From RI-231 sp041394905 (GTDB lineage Bacteria; Acidobacteriota; Terriglobia; Bryobacterales; UBA6623): DNA of 64,000 nucleotides. Each line of letters starts with the position of its first letter. The stretch's first letter is position 1. Made by a program: the position numbers and the translations under genes. Below are positions 47,420 to 61,503 of this stretch, piece after piece. The notes beneath the pieces are model-generated. The model was not told where the DNA came from. It ran no database searches and saw nothing but the letters and a program-made list of their open reading frames with translations. The DNA is taken from the NCBI GenBank assembly GCA_041394905.1, contig JAWKHJ010000017.1, forward strand, positions 1 to 64,000. Direction: 5' to 3'.

Positions 47420-48022
47420 CTAACTTTCGCGGGTTTCCGGCATGCGCATGTCGATGCCGAGGCGAGCCATCTCTTGCTCGTAGTAGCGGCGGTGCAGCAC
47501 CTGCCACTCCTCGCCGCCTTCGACGATCTTGCGCTGCTGGCCGGCGATCATCTGGCGCGCGCGTTGGTCAACCTTCTCTTCCACTGCGAGGATGTTCGTC
47601 AGCTCGCGGGCGATCATCAACCGGACGGCGTTCCAGCCCTTCAGCACGCGTACGCCATCCAAGCGAGGCAATTTGCCCGAGATGGCGTGCGAGAGCTCGA
47701 CGATCTTTTCGCGCGAGATCTTTTCCCCTTCGACGCGTGATGCCGCGGGAGTGACTTTGCGCTCCTCGAGGATCTTGCGCTTCACGCGATGGAACATGTC
47801 GGTGTAGGTCACCTCGTTCTTGCGCATGAAGTCGGAGTACTGGTTGAGTAGCTCACGCGCCTCAGCGTTGATCTCGTCCTCGAGCTCGAGTGAGCCCACA
47901 ATGACTCCATCGATCGCGTCGATCAACTCGTGAGGATCGCGAACCTCGAGGGCGCCTTCCTTGGCCAGACGACGGCCTAGCTCGCGCGCGGCGAAATGCA
48001 CAAAAGGACGGGGCAGCAACAT
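47420..48022 (-). CDS. DUF507 protein with two DUF507-like halves
   Basis: Intact soluble protein of 200 residues. MLLPRPFVHFAARELGRRLA begins the first half; KISREKIVELSHAISGKLPR begins a second. Each half looks like one DUF507 domain (LEDEINAEARELLNQYSDFM; RRYYEQEMARLGIDM closes the second half). DUF507 proteins are normally about 90-100 residues and of unknown function; the fusion is notable. ATG at 48022. Separate from the WecA gene by 86 bases and from the DUF4252 gene by 37. Confidence 0.7.
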   Translation of the reverse strand: MLLPRPFVHFAARELGRRLAKEGALEVRDPHELIDAIDGVIVGSLELEDEINAEARELLNQYSDFMRKNEVTYTDMFHRVKRKILEERKVTPAASRVEGEKISREKIVELSHAISGKLPRLDGVRVLKGWNAVRLMIARELTNILAVEEKVDQRARQMIAGQQRKIVEGGEEWQVLHRRYYEQEMARLGIDMRMPETRES

Positions 48023-48059
48023 GAGTGGAAACTCAGTGTACCAGCGCCCGCCGTGCAGG

Positions 48060-48659
48060 CTAGGGCTTGGATTTCTGAGTTGCCGGCGGCGGCGTCTTCG
48101 TCGGCAGCTTCACCTTGAGCTTCTCGAGCTCGGTGGATCCGATCTGCATCGTCGGGACTCCGAAGCTCTCGCCCGCCTCGACCAGCGTTTGCAGGTCGAC
48201 GTCGCCGACGATGTTGACCAGCGTCACCTCAGAGGGATCGGACGACACCACGAAGACGCCCGAGACGTTCTCCCCCTCGGTGTAGGAATAAACGGATACG
48301 GCCTCGCGCTTATTCTTGTCCTGAACGCCAATCACCTGTTCCCAGCCCTCGCCCATCACACGTTCGTGGATCGAGGAGATGTCCGCCTCCTCATAGCCAT
48401 CGCTGCCGGTGGCGAAGCGGTAGGTGCGGCGGTAGATGCCCTTCAGTCCCGTGAGCAGTGACTTGACCGACCCGCTCATGCCCTGCCGAATGGCCAGCAG
48501 CCGACTGCCTTGTTCGAGCGACTTGCCCTCGAGATTGACCTCGACGACCTCGTCCGCCTTCTTTTCCAGGCCGGGCTGGTCGACATCCACCTTGGCGCCG
48601 GTCAAGCCCCATACCGGCGCTACCAACACCAAAGTTAGAATCCAAGCTCCGTACCGCAT
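48060..48659 (-). CDS. DUF4252-like secreted protein
   Basis: Protein of 199 residues with leader MRYGAWILTLVLVAPVWG. The body (NLEGKSLEQGSRLLAIRQGM; GYEEADISSIHERVMGEGWE; VSVYSYTEGENVSGVFVVSS) fits DUF4252, a family of exported proteins found beside sigma/anti-sigma genes. The C-terminal tail is basic and Pro/Thr-rich (LPTKTPPPATQKSKP). ATG at 48659 lies one base after the anti-sigma-like stop. It is the third gene of the cassette, probably the regulated output. Confidence 0.65.
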   Translation of the reverse strand: MRYGAWILTLVLVAPVWGLTGAKVDVDQPGLEKKADEVVEVNLEGKSLEQGSRLLAIRQGMSGSVKSLLTGLKGIYRRTYRFATGSDGYEEADISSIHERVMGEGWEQVIGVQDKNKREAVSVYSYTEGENVSGVFVVSSDPSEVTLVNIVGDVDLQTLVEAGESFGVPTMQIGSTELEKLKVKLPTKTPPPATQKSKP

Positions 48660-48660
48660 C

Positions 48661-49002
48661 TCAATCACCCCTGGGCGCGCCCAAAGCCCTGTCTCGCGCC
48701 AACGAAATCTTCGAGCCCGCCAACGACAGCGATTCCATCAGCTGAATTTCGGCCTGCTCCGCAGCCATTCGCTCGGCCCGCTGATGCCGAATCGCAAAGA
48801 ATCCCGCCGTCAACGACGCCGCCACCGCCCCGACAGCCGCCCAACGGAAGGCGACAGGCCGCTTGCGTCGCACCGGCATTTCCGCGACCTTCGGCTCGGC
48901 GCTCGCTTCTGCGGCGACCGCCGCCATCACTCTCGCCGTGAAGTCCTCGGAGGGCTCTCGCCGCGCCAACACGGCTTTCAGCTCACGCTCGAACGGCTTC
49001 AT
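48661..49002 (-). CDS. Putative anti-sigma factor, single membrane helix
   Basis: Protein of 113 residues. Cytoplasmic start MKPFERELKAVLARREPSED, basic segment PVRRKRPVAFRW, one transmembrane helix AAVGAVAASLTAGFFAIRHQ and a short outer part. It overlaps the end of the ECF sigma gene by 20 bases and precedes DUF4252, the normal place for an anti-sigma factor. No zinc-binding motif is visible, so the role rests on position and topology. Confidence 0.62.
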   Translation of the reverse strand: MKPFERELKAVLARREPSEDFTARVMAAVAAEASAEPKVAEMPVRRKRPVAFRWAAVGAVAASLTAGFFAIRHQRAERMAAEQAEIQLMESLSLAGSKISLARDRALGAPRGD

Positions 49003-49537
49003 AGAGCGCCTCCTGCCCCAGGTGGGCGGCTTTGGGCCGCAACCGCTCGAGTGCGCGGCGCAGCGTGGTTTTGACCGTATTGACCGGCATGTCCAAGACC
49101 TCCCCGATCTCGGACAGCTTGAGGTCTTCTTGGAATCGCAGAATCACGACCAACCTCATCTTTTCCGGCAGCAACCCCACCATCCGATCCAACTCTTCCG
49201 CCAAGATCGGATCCCGCGGCGCCGGATGGAACGACGGCTCCGGCGCATCCTCGATCGGCTGATGGCGGCGGTGTTTAAGGCGCCGCGTCCAGTCGATACA
49301 TTTGCGCGTCACCGTCTGGCGCAACCAGAAGGTTAGGTGCAGGTCCGATTCGATCTTGTGCAGATTCCGAAACAGCTCCAAATATGCGTCCTGCGCAATG
49401 TCCTCGGCGACCGTGCGGTTGCCGAAGAAATTGTACGCAACGCTGTAGACCATCGCCTTGTGACGGTCTACGATTTCCGCAAACGCCGCCGGGTCGCGCA
49501 GCGCTCCATCCACCAGTGTTCGCTCGTCGCGATCCAT
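48983..49537 (-). CDS. ECF-type RNA polymerase sigma factor
   Basis: Sigma factor of 184 residues. Region 2 is FAEIVDRHKAMVYSVAYNFF and EDIAQDAYLELFRNLHKIES; region 4 is LPEKMRLVVILRFQEDLKLS and IGEVLDMPVNTVKTTLRRAL. ATG at 49537 (MDRDERTLVDGALRDPAAF) is preferred over earlier starts at about 49567 and 49648, which add non-homologous residues. It heads a cassette with an anti-sigma-like and a DUF4252 gene. A similar but separate cassette is at 27263-29223. Confidence 0.87.
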   Translation of the reverse strand: MDRDERTLVDGALRDPAAFAEIVDRHKAMVYSVAYNFFGNRTVAEDIAQDAYLELFRNLHKIESDLHLTFWLRQTVTRKCIDWTRRLKHRRHQPIEDAPEPSFHPAPRDPILAEELDRMVGLLPEKMRLVVILRFQEDLKLSEIGEVLDMPVNTVKTTLRRALERLRPKAAHLGQEALYEAVRA

Positions 49538-49584
49538 CCCGTAGCGGTCTCGATGCCGGTTACGCATGGGGCCGCAAGCGAGTT

Positions 49585-50247
49585 TCAGGAAAAATTCCCA
49601 GATTCTCGGGCGGGCAGCCGTGCGCGCCAGGAGACTGTCTCCCTCCATATAGTATCGAGCACGTCGGTGAGCCCATGGTCGGAATCGAGCAGGTGCACTT
49701 CGACGTTCGGCCGGCCCCAGGCGAATCGCACCGAAAGTTCCGCGCTGACGACATCGTCACGCTTGCCGTGGAAAATCAGCGTCGGCTGACGGACGTCGGG
49801 ATACTCGGGAAACCAGAGGGCGTCTTCGTAGAGTTGGTAGCCGATCGGCATCGTCCGCTGCTCGCCGTAGTGATAGACGTCCATTTGCCCGGCGCGCTTC
49901 CAGTCCTCCATGCCTCCGGGGCCGAGCCGCGCGCTCCAGCGATCCGCGAATCCAAATGCCGGAGCCATCAGCACTAGCGCCGGCGTCGCTTCGGGCTCGA
50001 TCGTCGCCAAAATGGAGGCTACATACCCGCCCATGCTGGAGCCGATCACGAGCTCGGGCTGAATCTCCCGAACTAAATTCGCCGCCATCGAGGCTTGGCG
50101 CGTAATCGTGAGTCCCTCAAAATCCCCCCCATTGAGGTCCGGCTGGTGCACCCGAGCGCCGATCTGTGCAAACTGGCGGGCGAAGAAATTGCCTTTATGG
50201 GAGGAAGGTCCGGAGGCGAACCCGTGCAAATAGAGGATGTCCGGCAC
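49585..50247 (-). CDS. Alpha/beta hydrolase, YqiA-like esterase
   Basis: Intact protein of 220 residues. ILYLHGFASGPSSHKGNFFA is the oxyanion block of the UPF0227/YqiA type, GSSMGGYVASI holds the nucleophile Ser, FHGKRDDVVSAELSVRF the Asp and LLDSDHGLTDVLD the His. Family members are small intracellular esterases or thioesterases. GTG start at 50247. The gene ends 47 bases before the sigma start region on the same strand and is divergent from the YdcF-like gene (50306). Substrate unknown. Confidence 0.82.
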   Translation of the reverse strand: MPDILYLHGFASGPSSHKGNFFARQFAQIGARVHQPDLNGGDFEGLTITRQASMAANLVREIQPELVIGSSMGGYVASILATIEPEATPALVLMAPAFGFADRWSARLGPGGMEDWKRAGQMDVYHYGEQRTMPIGYQLYEDALWFPEYPDVRQPTLIFHGKRDDVVSAELSVRFAWGRPNVEVHLLDSDHGLTDVLDTIWRETVSWRARLPARESGNFS

Positions 50248-50305
50248 CTTGTGACAATTCTAACGAAGCTTGCATGGCTGCCACGATTCGCGAGAATGGT
50301 CCCCA

Positions 50306-51054
50306 ATGAGCGGAATTCTTGGCGCAATCTTCGACGAGATTCGCTACATGCAGTTCGTCTATTTCCTGCTGGCGCTCATTGCGCTTTGGGGAGCGCTGCG
50401 CGCGGGACCGCGGCGATCCGCCAAACCGGCCGTGATTGCGCTGCTGCTGTGGTTGCTGTTTTCGTGGCGACCCACGACCTGGGCGCTCAATGCCATGCTC
50501 GAGTCTCCCTACCGGGAAGCCGCAGCACCGCCCGCCGACATCGACGCGATCGTGCTCTACTCAGGCGGCAGCTATGACCCAGGCACGCGTCAGCCGTTCA
50601 CATACCTCAACAGCGGGACCAACCTGCGCTGCCGTACTGCCGCTGAAGTCTATCGCGCCAGCGGAGAGCCGCCGGTGCTGGTCTGCGGACGCGCCAAGGG
50701 CGACACGCCTGGGGGCGAACCCGGTATGGGACGTGATGGCGCGGGACCTGAAGCCTGGGGTGTTGACGAGCGGCGCATTCGCATCGAACCCTAACGGCCG
50801 CTCGACCTACGAGCAAGCGCTGCATGCCGCCGACATTCTGCGCGCGATGGGCGCTCAGCGCGTTGCCGTGGTCACCGAGGGCTTTCATGCGCCGCGCGGC
50901 CGGCTGCTTCTTGGCGCGGCTGGGGTTCGAGGTCTTCCCCGCCCCGGCCGGGACGCGCAGATTGCCGGATCCGACTGCGGAAATCGTTCTCACCGGCGGC
51001 TGGGGTGTTTACCGATTCCGAAGAGGCGATCCGCGAGACGGCGGCAGTATTGGT

Positions 51055-51079
<25 letters not shown>
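50306..51079 (+). CDS. YdcF/DUF218-like membrane protein, frame-broken
   Basis: ElyC/SanA/YdcF-type protein of about 257 residues. Two N-terminal helices (MQFVYFLLALIALWGALRAG; AVIALLLWLLFSWRPTTWAL) precede the DUF218 core: DIDAIVLYSGGSYDPGT, TAAEVYRASGEPPVLVCGRA, then, after a frame break near 50710, NGRSTYEQALHAADILRAMG and RVAVVTEGFHAPRG, and after further breaks FLARLGFEVFPAPAG and FTDSEEAIRETAAVLVYKLR. TGA at 51077-51079. At least three breaks. Relatives act in envelope polymer metabolism. The 3' end overlaps the convergent moaA end by about 25 bases. Confidence 0.65.
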
Positions 51080-52119
<1,040 letters not shown>

Positions 52120-52148
52120 TGTACGGGCGATTCCGGGCGCTCTTTATA

Positions 52149-52176
52149 TTGACATATCGTTATGTTTCGATATAAT
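52149..52176 (+). promoter_or_regulatory. Promoter and operator of the ArsR-type gene
   Basis: TTGACA (52149-52154) and TATAAT (52171-52176) are perfect sigma-70 boxes with a 16-base spacer. Inside lies the inverted repeat ATATCG (52154-52159) and CGATAT (52168-52173), separated by 8 bases and overlapping both boxes, the form of ArsR/SmtB operators. This strongly suggests autorepression of the efflux operon. Confidence 0.85.
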
Positions 52177-52183
52177 TGAATTC

Positions 52184-52495
52184 ATGACGGCCCCCAAAAT
52201 GGCTCCAGCGCTCTCCTCAGGCGACTTCGAGCAAGCCGCCGAGTGCCTCAGGACGATCGCCCACCCCCACCGCCTGCGGATGATCCAGATGATGATTCGC
52301 GGGCGTCACACCGTAGGCGAGCTTGCCAAGGCCTGCGAGATCCCGCCGCACATGGCCTCCGAACACCTGCGCCTGATGAAGCGCTGCGGACTGCTCGAGG
52401 GCGAACGCGACGGGCGCCGAACCTATTACCGAGTGGTCGAACCGCAGCTCGAAGGCGTGATGGCCTGTGTCGAGCATCGCTTCGCCGGGAGATAG
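52184..52495 (+). CDS. ArsR-family repressor of the RND efflux operon
   Basis: Regulator of 103 residues. The winged helix is around RTIAHPHRLRMIQMMIRGRH, TVGELAKACEIPPHMASEHL and LEGERDGRRTYYRVVEPQLE. Cys residues at 21, 51, 68 and 95 could bind metal or react with sulfur or oxidant species; the classical ELCVC arsenic motif is absent. ATG at 52184 is right after a consensus promoter with an operator-type repeat. The next gene starts three bases after its stop, so it heads the efflux operon. Confidence 0.85.
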   Translation: MTAPKMAPALSSGDFEQAAECLRTIAHPHRLRMIQMMIRGRHTVGELAKACEIPPHMASEHLRLMKRCGLLEGERDGRRTYYRVVEPQLEGVMACVEHRFAGR

Positions 52496-52498
52496 TCC

Positions 52499-53836
52499 AT
52501 GCTCCGAACCTTCCTTGCCGCCGCCCTACTGGCCGCTCCCGCGCTCGCGCAAGAACCGCTGGCGCTCGAAGAGGCCGCTCGAATCGCGCTCGAGTCTCAC
52601 CCTGCGCTCGAAGCCGCCTCAGCGGGTGTGGACGAAGCGTCCGCACGCGTTCGTGCCGCGCAGTCCGGCTACCTGCCCAAGTTGAGCTGGCAGGAGTCGT
52701 ACACGCGCAGCAACAACCCCGTTTTCGCCTTCGGCTCGCTGCTCAACCAGCGCCGCTTTACCGAATCGAACTTTGCCATCCAGAGCTTGAACAATCCTTC
52801 CTCGATCCAGAACTTCCAGTCGCTTCTGCGCGTCGAGCAGACGGTTTGGGACGCCAACCGCACCAAAAACGCCATCCGGGCGGCGCGATTGCAGGAGGAA
52901 CTTTCACGCGAGCAACGCCGAGGCGGCGAGGCGGACGTGCTGCTGGGCGTGGTGCGGACCTACTTTGGCGCCGTGGTTGCTGCCGAAGGTTTGAAGGTGG
53001 CTGAGACTTCGGTCGAATCCGCCAGAGCTGACCGGGAGCGTGCACAGTCGATGTTCGACTCCGGCATGACCACGCAGGCCGGCGTGCTGGCCGTTCAGGC
53101 TCACTTGGCCGAGCTCGAGCAGAACCGCATCCAAGCCGCGGGCGACGCCGAGATTGCGCAATCCGCATTGGCCGACGCGCTGGGGCTGGATCTGGACGTG
53201 CGTCGTACGCTCGCGACCCCGCTATCCGCCGCGCCGCGTCCAGCCGGTACGCTCGAGGAATTTCTGGCGCGGGCGCGCGAGAATCGCGCCGATCTCAAGC
53301 TCGCCGCGCTTGGGGTGGATCTCGCCGAAGCCGGGATCGACCAAGCCAAGAGCAATCGCTTGCCGATGGTGATTGCCCAGGGCGCGCTCGAAGCTGACCG
53401 TGCTCGGTTTGTCGACCAAGGCGGCGGTAACTGGCTGGCGGGGGCGGCCCTGCGTTGGGACCTTTGGCGCGGCGGGGAAACCCGCGCCAAGCTTGACGCC
53501 GCCCGCGCAGCGGAACACCGTGCCGCGGCTCTCCGCCGGCGCGCCGTCTCCGGCGTCGAGCTGGAGGTGCGCAAGGCCTGGACCGACTTTGACAGCGCCA
53601 CCGAGCGGCTCAAAGTGGCTGACGCCGCCGTCTCGCAAGCCCAGGAGAGCCTGCGGATCGTGCGCGATCGCCACGAAGCCGGTCTGGAAACCGTGACCGA
53701 GCTGCTACGCAGCCAAACCGCGCTCATCGGCGCACAGTTCCGCCGCCTAGGCGCTCTCTACGACCAACGCATCGCCCGCGCCGCACTCGATCACGCGGCC
53801 GGCGTTCTCTCGCTCACTTCGGAGGCCCTGCAATGA
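52499..53836 (+). CDS. TolC-family outer membrane channel
   Basis: Outer membrane factor of 445 residues. Signal MLRTFLAAALLAAPALAQ; two repeats of helical barrel segments (AARIALESHPALEAASAGVD; AAEGLKVAETSVESARADRE; RDRHEAGLETVTELLRSQTA) as in TolC/OprM. It would form the exit duct for the RND pump encoded by the next genes. Its stop overlaps the start of the membrane-fusion gene by four bases. Confidence 0.88.
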   Translation: MLRTFLAAALLAAPALAQEPLALEEAARIALESHPALEAASAGVDEASARVRAAQSGYLPKLSWQESYTRSNNPVFAFGSLLNQRRFTESNFAIQSLNNPSSIQNFQSLLRVEQTVWDANRTKNAIRAARLQEELSREQRRGGEADVLLGVVRTYFGAVVAAEGLKVAETSVESARADRERAQSMFDSGMTTQAGVLAVQAHLAELEQNRIQAAGDAEIAQSALADALGLDLDVRRTLATPLSAAPRPAGTLEEFLARARENRADLKLAALGVDLAEAGIDQAKSNRLPMVIAQGALEADRARFVDQGGGNWLAGAALRWDLWRGGETRAKLDAARAAEHRAAALRRRAVSGVELEVRKAWTDFDSATERLKVADAAVSQAQESLRIVRDRHEAGLETVTELLRSQTALIGAQFRRLGALYDQRIARAALDHAAGVLSLTSEALQ

Positions 53837-55017
53837 CGCCCTTCTCTTCTTTCCGCAATGCCAAGGGCCTCGGGCCATGGTTGATGGCCGCCGCCATCGT
53901 GTCGCTCGCGGCCTGCGGCGGCGGCGACCATGCCGCTGAGACGGCGGAGCGCGCAACGCCGGCGCCGGTGAACGTCCGCACCGAAAAGCTCGCGCCCGCC
54001 GAGCTCACGCAACAGACCGCGCTCATCGGCAATGTTTCGGCCCGAACGAAGGTCACGGTTGCGGCCAAGCTGATGAGCTACGTCAAGGCCGTCCACGCCC
54101 GCGAAGGCTCGCGCGTCCAGGCCGGCCAAACCTTGGTCGAGCTCGATGCGCAGGAGATCCAAACCGGGTTGGCCGCGGCTGAGGCCATGCGCGCCGAGGC
54201 GGAAGCAGCCATCGCATCCGCCGCACAAGGCATCGCCTCGGCGCAGGCCCAACGCGACCTCGCCGCCTCGACCAACAAGCGCTTCGAAGAACTGCTCGCC
54301 AAGAAGAGCGTGGCGCAGCAAGAATTTGACGAAGTAGCCGCGCGCTTGCGCAGCGCCGAGGCCGGCCTGGCGCTCGCTCGCTCGCAACAAAGCCAAGCCG
54401 AGGCCAAACGCGCCCAAGCGGATGCGGCCATCGCGCAAGCGAAGGTCCAGCTGGGCTACGCCAAGGTCGTCTCGCCGATCAACGGCGTTGTGGTTAGCCG
54501 GATGGTCGACCCAGGCGCATTGGCTTCTCCCGGTATGCCTCTGCTCGAGATCGAACAAACCGGCGGCTACGAGCTCGAGGTTGCAGTGCCCGAGTCGGAC
54601 GCCGGCTCGCTGCGCATCGGCCAAGAGCTCGCCATTCGGCTCGACGCACTTGGCGCGAATGGCCCCACATCGGGACGCATCAACGAGATCGTCCCGTCCG
54701 TCGACCCCGGCTCACGTACCTTCATCGCGAAACTTGCGCTGCCGAACAATCCGATGCTGCGCTCCGGCCTCTACGGCAAGGCCTACCTGCCCGGCCAGGC
54801 GCGCGAAACGCTGACCGTTCCAGCTTCGGCCGTGGTCGACCGCGGCCAGCTTCAAGCCGTTTTCGTGGTTGAGGACGGCCACGTCCGCCGCCGCCTGGTG
54901 ACGCTGGGCGAGCAACACGAGAACCGCATCGAGGTCCTCTCCGGCCTCTCGGCCGGCGACGAGGTGGTGCTCAATCCCGACGCCGCCGTCGACGGCGCCC
55001 CTGTGGGAGGCCGCTGA
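53833..55017 (+). CDS. RND membrane-fusion (periplasmic adaptor) protein
   Basis: Adaptor of 394 residues with a lipobox at Cys28 (AIVSLAACGGG). Barrel-sandwich hybrid (LMSYVKAVHAREGSRVQAGQ), long coiled-coil hairpin (AEAAIASAAQGIASAQAQRD; LARSQQSQAEAKRAQADAAI), and beta-barrel part (ASPGMPLLEIEQTGGYELEV) appear in the usual order. It links the TolC-type channel to the RND pump. Start overlaps the previous stop; the pump follows after 40 bases. Confidence 0.9.
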   Translation: MTPFSSFRNAKGLGPWLMAAAIVSLAACGGGDHAAETAERATPAPVNVRTEKLAPAELTQQTALIGNVSARTKVTVAAKLMSYVKAVHAREGSRVQAGQTLVELDAQEIQTGLAAAEAMRAEAEAAIASAAQGIASAQAQRDLAASTNKRFEELLAKKSVAQQEFDEVAARLRSAEAGLALARSQQSQAEAKRAQADAAIAQAKVQLGYAKVVSPINGVVVSRMVDPGALASPGMPLLEIEQTGGYELEVAVPESDAGSLRIGQELAIRLDALGANGPTSGRINEIVPSVDPGSRTFIAKLALPNNPMLRSGLYGKAYLPGQARETLTVPASAVVDRGQLQAVFVVEDGHVRRRLVTLGEQHENRIEVLSGLSAGDEVVLNPDAAVDGAPVGGR

Positions 55018-55057
55018 TGCGTGGAACGCGCCCTAGTTTGTTCCAAAGGAGCCAGCC

Positions 55058-58233
<3,176 letters not shown>

Positions 58234-58237
<4 letters not shown>

Positions 58238-58455
58238 ACGTCGATCGCTGGCTTCGCCTGATTGCTGGCTTTTTCGTGATGATGACCGTGGCCCTCGGCT
58301 ACTGGGTCGACCCGCGTTGGTTCCTGTTCACCGGGTTCGTCGGGCTGAACTTGTTTCAGTCGGCGTTCACCAACTGGTGCCCGATGATGACCTTTCTGCG
58401 CAAGCTGGGAGTGAAGGACGCGGGCCAGGACGCGGCGAGCTGCGCCACGATGTAG
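58234..58455 (+). CDS. DUF2892-like small membrane protein
   Basis: Protein of 73 residues with two helices: LRLIAGFFVMMTVALGYWVD and FLFTGFVGLNLFQSAFTNWC. The pattern (Trp/Tyr before the turn, FTNWCP at the end) matches the DUF2892/YgaP membrane segment. In YgaP that segment is fused to a rhodanese, so partnership with sulfur chemistry is possible. Start overlaps the pump stop by four bases; last gene of the operon. Confidence 0.75.
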
Positions 58456-58468
58456 ATCAAGGCGGGCG

Positions 58469-59298
58469 CTAGCTCAGCGCCGCCGTCACGTGCAGCCACG
58501 CGATGCTCATCGCAGCGGCGGTGATGAGGACCATCACCGTCGCAATGGCTTTCCACACTGCATCGACCGTACGGCTCGGCCGCAAGGGAGCAGCTAGCCA
58601 ACCGATCACGTACCCTGTCACGAGCCCGCCGAAGTGCGCGGCATTGTCGATCATCGAGAACACCAGTCCGATCACGGCGATGATCAAGATCCAGCGCAGA
58701 TAGAACGAGAACACAAAGGACTGGTCCGTCCTTTTGCGTACGCCATCATCGCGCCGATGAGGCCGCAAAGCGCGGCCGAAGCCCCCAGAGAGATTCCGGG
58801 AGTCCAAAAAGGCTGGCCGCGAATCCGCCAATGCTCGAGATCAGATAGATGGCCAGATACCGCGACGTGCCGTAGATGTGTTCCACCTGAGCGCCCAGGT
58901 CATAGAGCACCCACGAGTTCATCAGGATGTGGAAGATGCCGCCGTGTAGGAAACCGGCGGTGATCAGGCGCCACCACTGGCCGTATCCCAGGATCGCGAG
59001 CCTGTTCTGGCGCCGAATACGTCCGCCACACGCCCATCGATGCTGAGGAAATCACTGCTTCCAAGCTTGCTGCTCAGGATCATCATGGCCATGAAGACCA
59101 TGAAGTTGAGCGCCAGGATGATGAACGTCGTGAAGTGCGTCGCAGGATGAACCCGCCGCCCCCGCCGCCGCTACTGGATTCGCTGAAGCGGGCGCGTTGG
59201 CGCGCCGTGGGCCCCAACGCCCCTTCGCAATAGGGACAGATCTTCTCAGATGGTTCGACGAACGCCCGGCAATGCGGGCACATGCGAGTTGCAGCCAT
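58469..59298 (-). CDS. Rhomboid protease with N-terminal zinc ribbon, frame-broken
   Basis: Membrane serine protease of about 275 residues. ATG at 59298 begins a double C-x-x-C ribbon (CPHCRAFVEPSEKICPYCEG). After frame breaks come helices (FTTFIILALNFMVFMAMMIL), LITAGFLHGGIFHILMNSWV, the active-site Ser block ISLGASAALCGLIGAMMAYA and the His block DNAAHFGGLVTGYVIGWLAA. Both catalytic residues and the HGG..H..MN motif are present, so the enzyme is probably active once repaired. At least three breaks (near 59150, 58990 and 58835). Convergent with the DUF2892 gene. Confidence 0.75.
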
Positions 59299-59375
59299 GG
59301 GCGTCAGGAGCCTAGCCCCCATCATCCCCAGCGGCGCTAGGGGATGGCAAGACGGGCCCTGCGGCCATCGCGGAC

Positions 59376-61503
59376 TCAAAGCTGGTCGCGCGAGCGCACG
59401 AAGGCGTGGATGCGCAGGATGGCGTCCTGGTCGAGCAACCCTCGAAACGCAGGCATGCCCTTGCGGCCTTCCGTCACCACGTCGACAAACGGTTTGGCTG
59501 ACAGTCTCGTGCGAAAGATGTTCGGGCCGCTGCCTCCAGCGGCTTTATGGCAGCCTTGACAGCGCTCGCGGTACAGACGTTCGCCCGTGGCTAGCGCAGC
59601 GGGGTCGCCCGCGAACGGATTCGCCATCTCCCCCGCCCCGGACGGTGAGGCCGCAGCGCTCGAGCCGGTCGGCTGTGGCGGGCCCGCGCCTTGGATGGGC
59701 TCGCCGCCTTCGGTCGGCTCGAAGCCGTAACCCGGCAGGACGCGTCCCCCCAAGGTGGCCCGGCTCGCCGACTTGCGGCAGCGCGCCCTTCATCGTGGTC
59801 AGATTCGTGCCCGGCGAGACGCGCGACGTTCCGCCGCCATCGAGCGCGAACACCCAGATGTTCCCCGCCTTGGGCTCGGTGTAGTAGAACGTCATATCTC
59901 CGCCGATGCCGCCCGAGGGCACGGCGACGTACTGCGTCCCGTCGGGCTCGTAGGTGATCGGACTGCCGATCAACCCCGAGCCGGTCTGGAACTGCCACAG
60001 CTTCGTCCCCGATGCGCGCATCGAAGGCCATGAAGTAGCCGCGCATGTCGCCGGTGAAGACGAGCCCCGATGATGTCGCGACCGAACCGGCCCAGAACGG
60101 CTGGGCTAGTCTGCCGCCACAGAACCTTGCGGTTCACCACGTCGTAGGCGACGAAGTTTCCCGGGTTCTTGCTGGTCATGTACTGCTGATAGTCGGCTAG
60201 CCGAGGTACCACTCGCCGTTCGTCGGCGGCTTGAACTTGTCCTTCTCCCAGAACTTGTAGCCCATGGCCCACTGGTTGGACATGAAATAAAGGACTTTGA
60301 GCTCCGGATTGTAGGAAAGCGGCTGCCAGTCGATCGCGCCTTCCAGGCTCGGGATGATCGGTCCGACCTCGGGCCCGCCCGACGTCGCAATCATGTCCGG
60401 GTTCGGCGTCGGCCGCCCCGTCTTCGGATCGAGGCCCGTCGTCCAGTTGATGCCGGGCACAATCGGGTCGGCGTAGAGGAATTCGCCATTCGTCCGATCC
60501 AGGGCGTAAAAGAACCCGTTCTTATCGTGGTGGAACAGCGCCTTGACCGCGCCGTGCTGGGGCAGCTCGAGGTCGGCAAGCACCGGCGTGCTGACGGCGT
60601 CGTAGTCCCAGCAGTCCCACGGCGTGTATTGGTAGCCCCACTTGATGTCGCCACTGTCGGCATCGATGGCGATCGTCGCGGCGGTCCACTTGTTATCGCC
60701 CTTGCGGACCTCGCAGTTCCACGGCGCGGCGTTGCCGGTTTGCCAATAGACGGTTTCTCGAGCTCAGGGTCATAGACTCCGGTGGTCCAGGTCGGGCCGC
60801 CGCCGTTCTTCCATGTGTCGCCGGGCCAAGTCTCGTTGCCGGGTTCGCCAGGGCCGGGATGGTGTAGGCCGTCCAGCGCAGCTCGCCGGTCTTCGCGTCA
60901 AACGCTTTGACGAATCCGCGCGTGCCGAACTCGCCGCCTGCCATGCCAGTCAGCACCATGTCCTTCACCGCGAGCGGCGCTCCGGTGATGGTGTAGCCCT
61001 GGCGCCAATCGACGACCTCGACGTCCCACGCGACTTCGCCGGTGTCTTTGTTGAGCGCGACGAGGCGGGAGTCGAGTGTCCCAGCAGACGAGGTCGCCGA
61101 GCAAGGCGACGCCGCGGTTGATCGATCCGCAGCAGTAAACGCGCTCCGCTTCGTCCGGCGTAGCGGGGTCATAGGACCAGATCTTGCGCCGGTGCGGGCA
61201 TTGATGGCAACACCGTGCGCCGTCGGCGGAGATATACAGCACGCCGTTGTGCAACAGCGGCGTGGCCTCCAGGCCACCGTTCTCACCGCCTGTGGCAAAG
61301 CCCAAACCGGCCGCAGCCGCTGCACGTTTTCTGGCGTAATCTCGTCGAGCTCAACGTAGCGGTGCGCGTGGTAGTCGCGGCCATAGCTCAGCCATGCGCT
61401 GTTGTTGCCCGCGGCGTTCTCCAGGTCCGCCGTTGTCACCGGCTGCGCCGCCGCGATGAACGCAATCGCACACAACCAGAAGCACAGGCTTCGGCGCGCG
61501 CAT
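59376..61503 (-). CDS. PQQ-dependent dehydrogenase with C-terminal cytochrome c, frame-broken
   Basis: Quinohemoprotein of about 700 residues, exported. ATG at 61503 is one base out of frame with the leader (RRSLCFWLCAIAFIAAAQPV). Propeller blocks include WLSYGRDYHAHRYVELDEIT, RLVALNKDTGEVAWDVEVVD and AFDAKTGELRWTAYTIPALA, ending with a heme-binding C-Q-G-C-H in YRERCQGCHKAAGGSGPNIF and AFVRSRDQL at 59376. At least six frame breaks. The type (propeller plus one heme) is that of alcohol or related dehydrogenases that feed electrons to the respiratory chain. Divergent from the Lhr-type gene. Confidence 0.75.
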
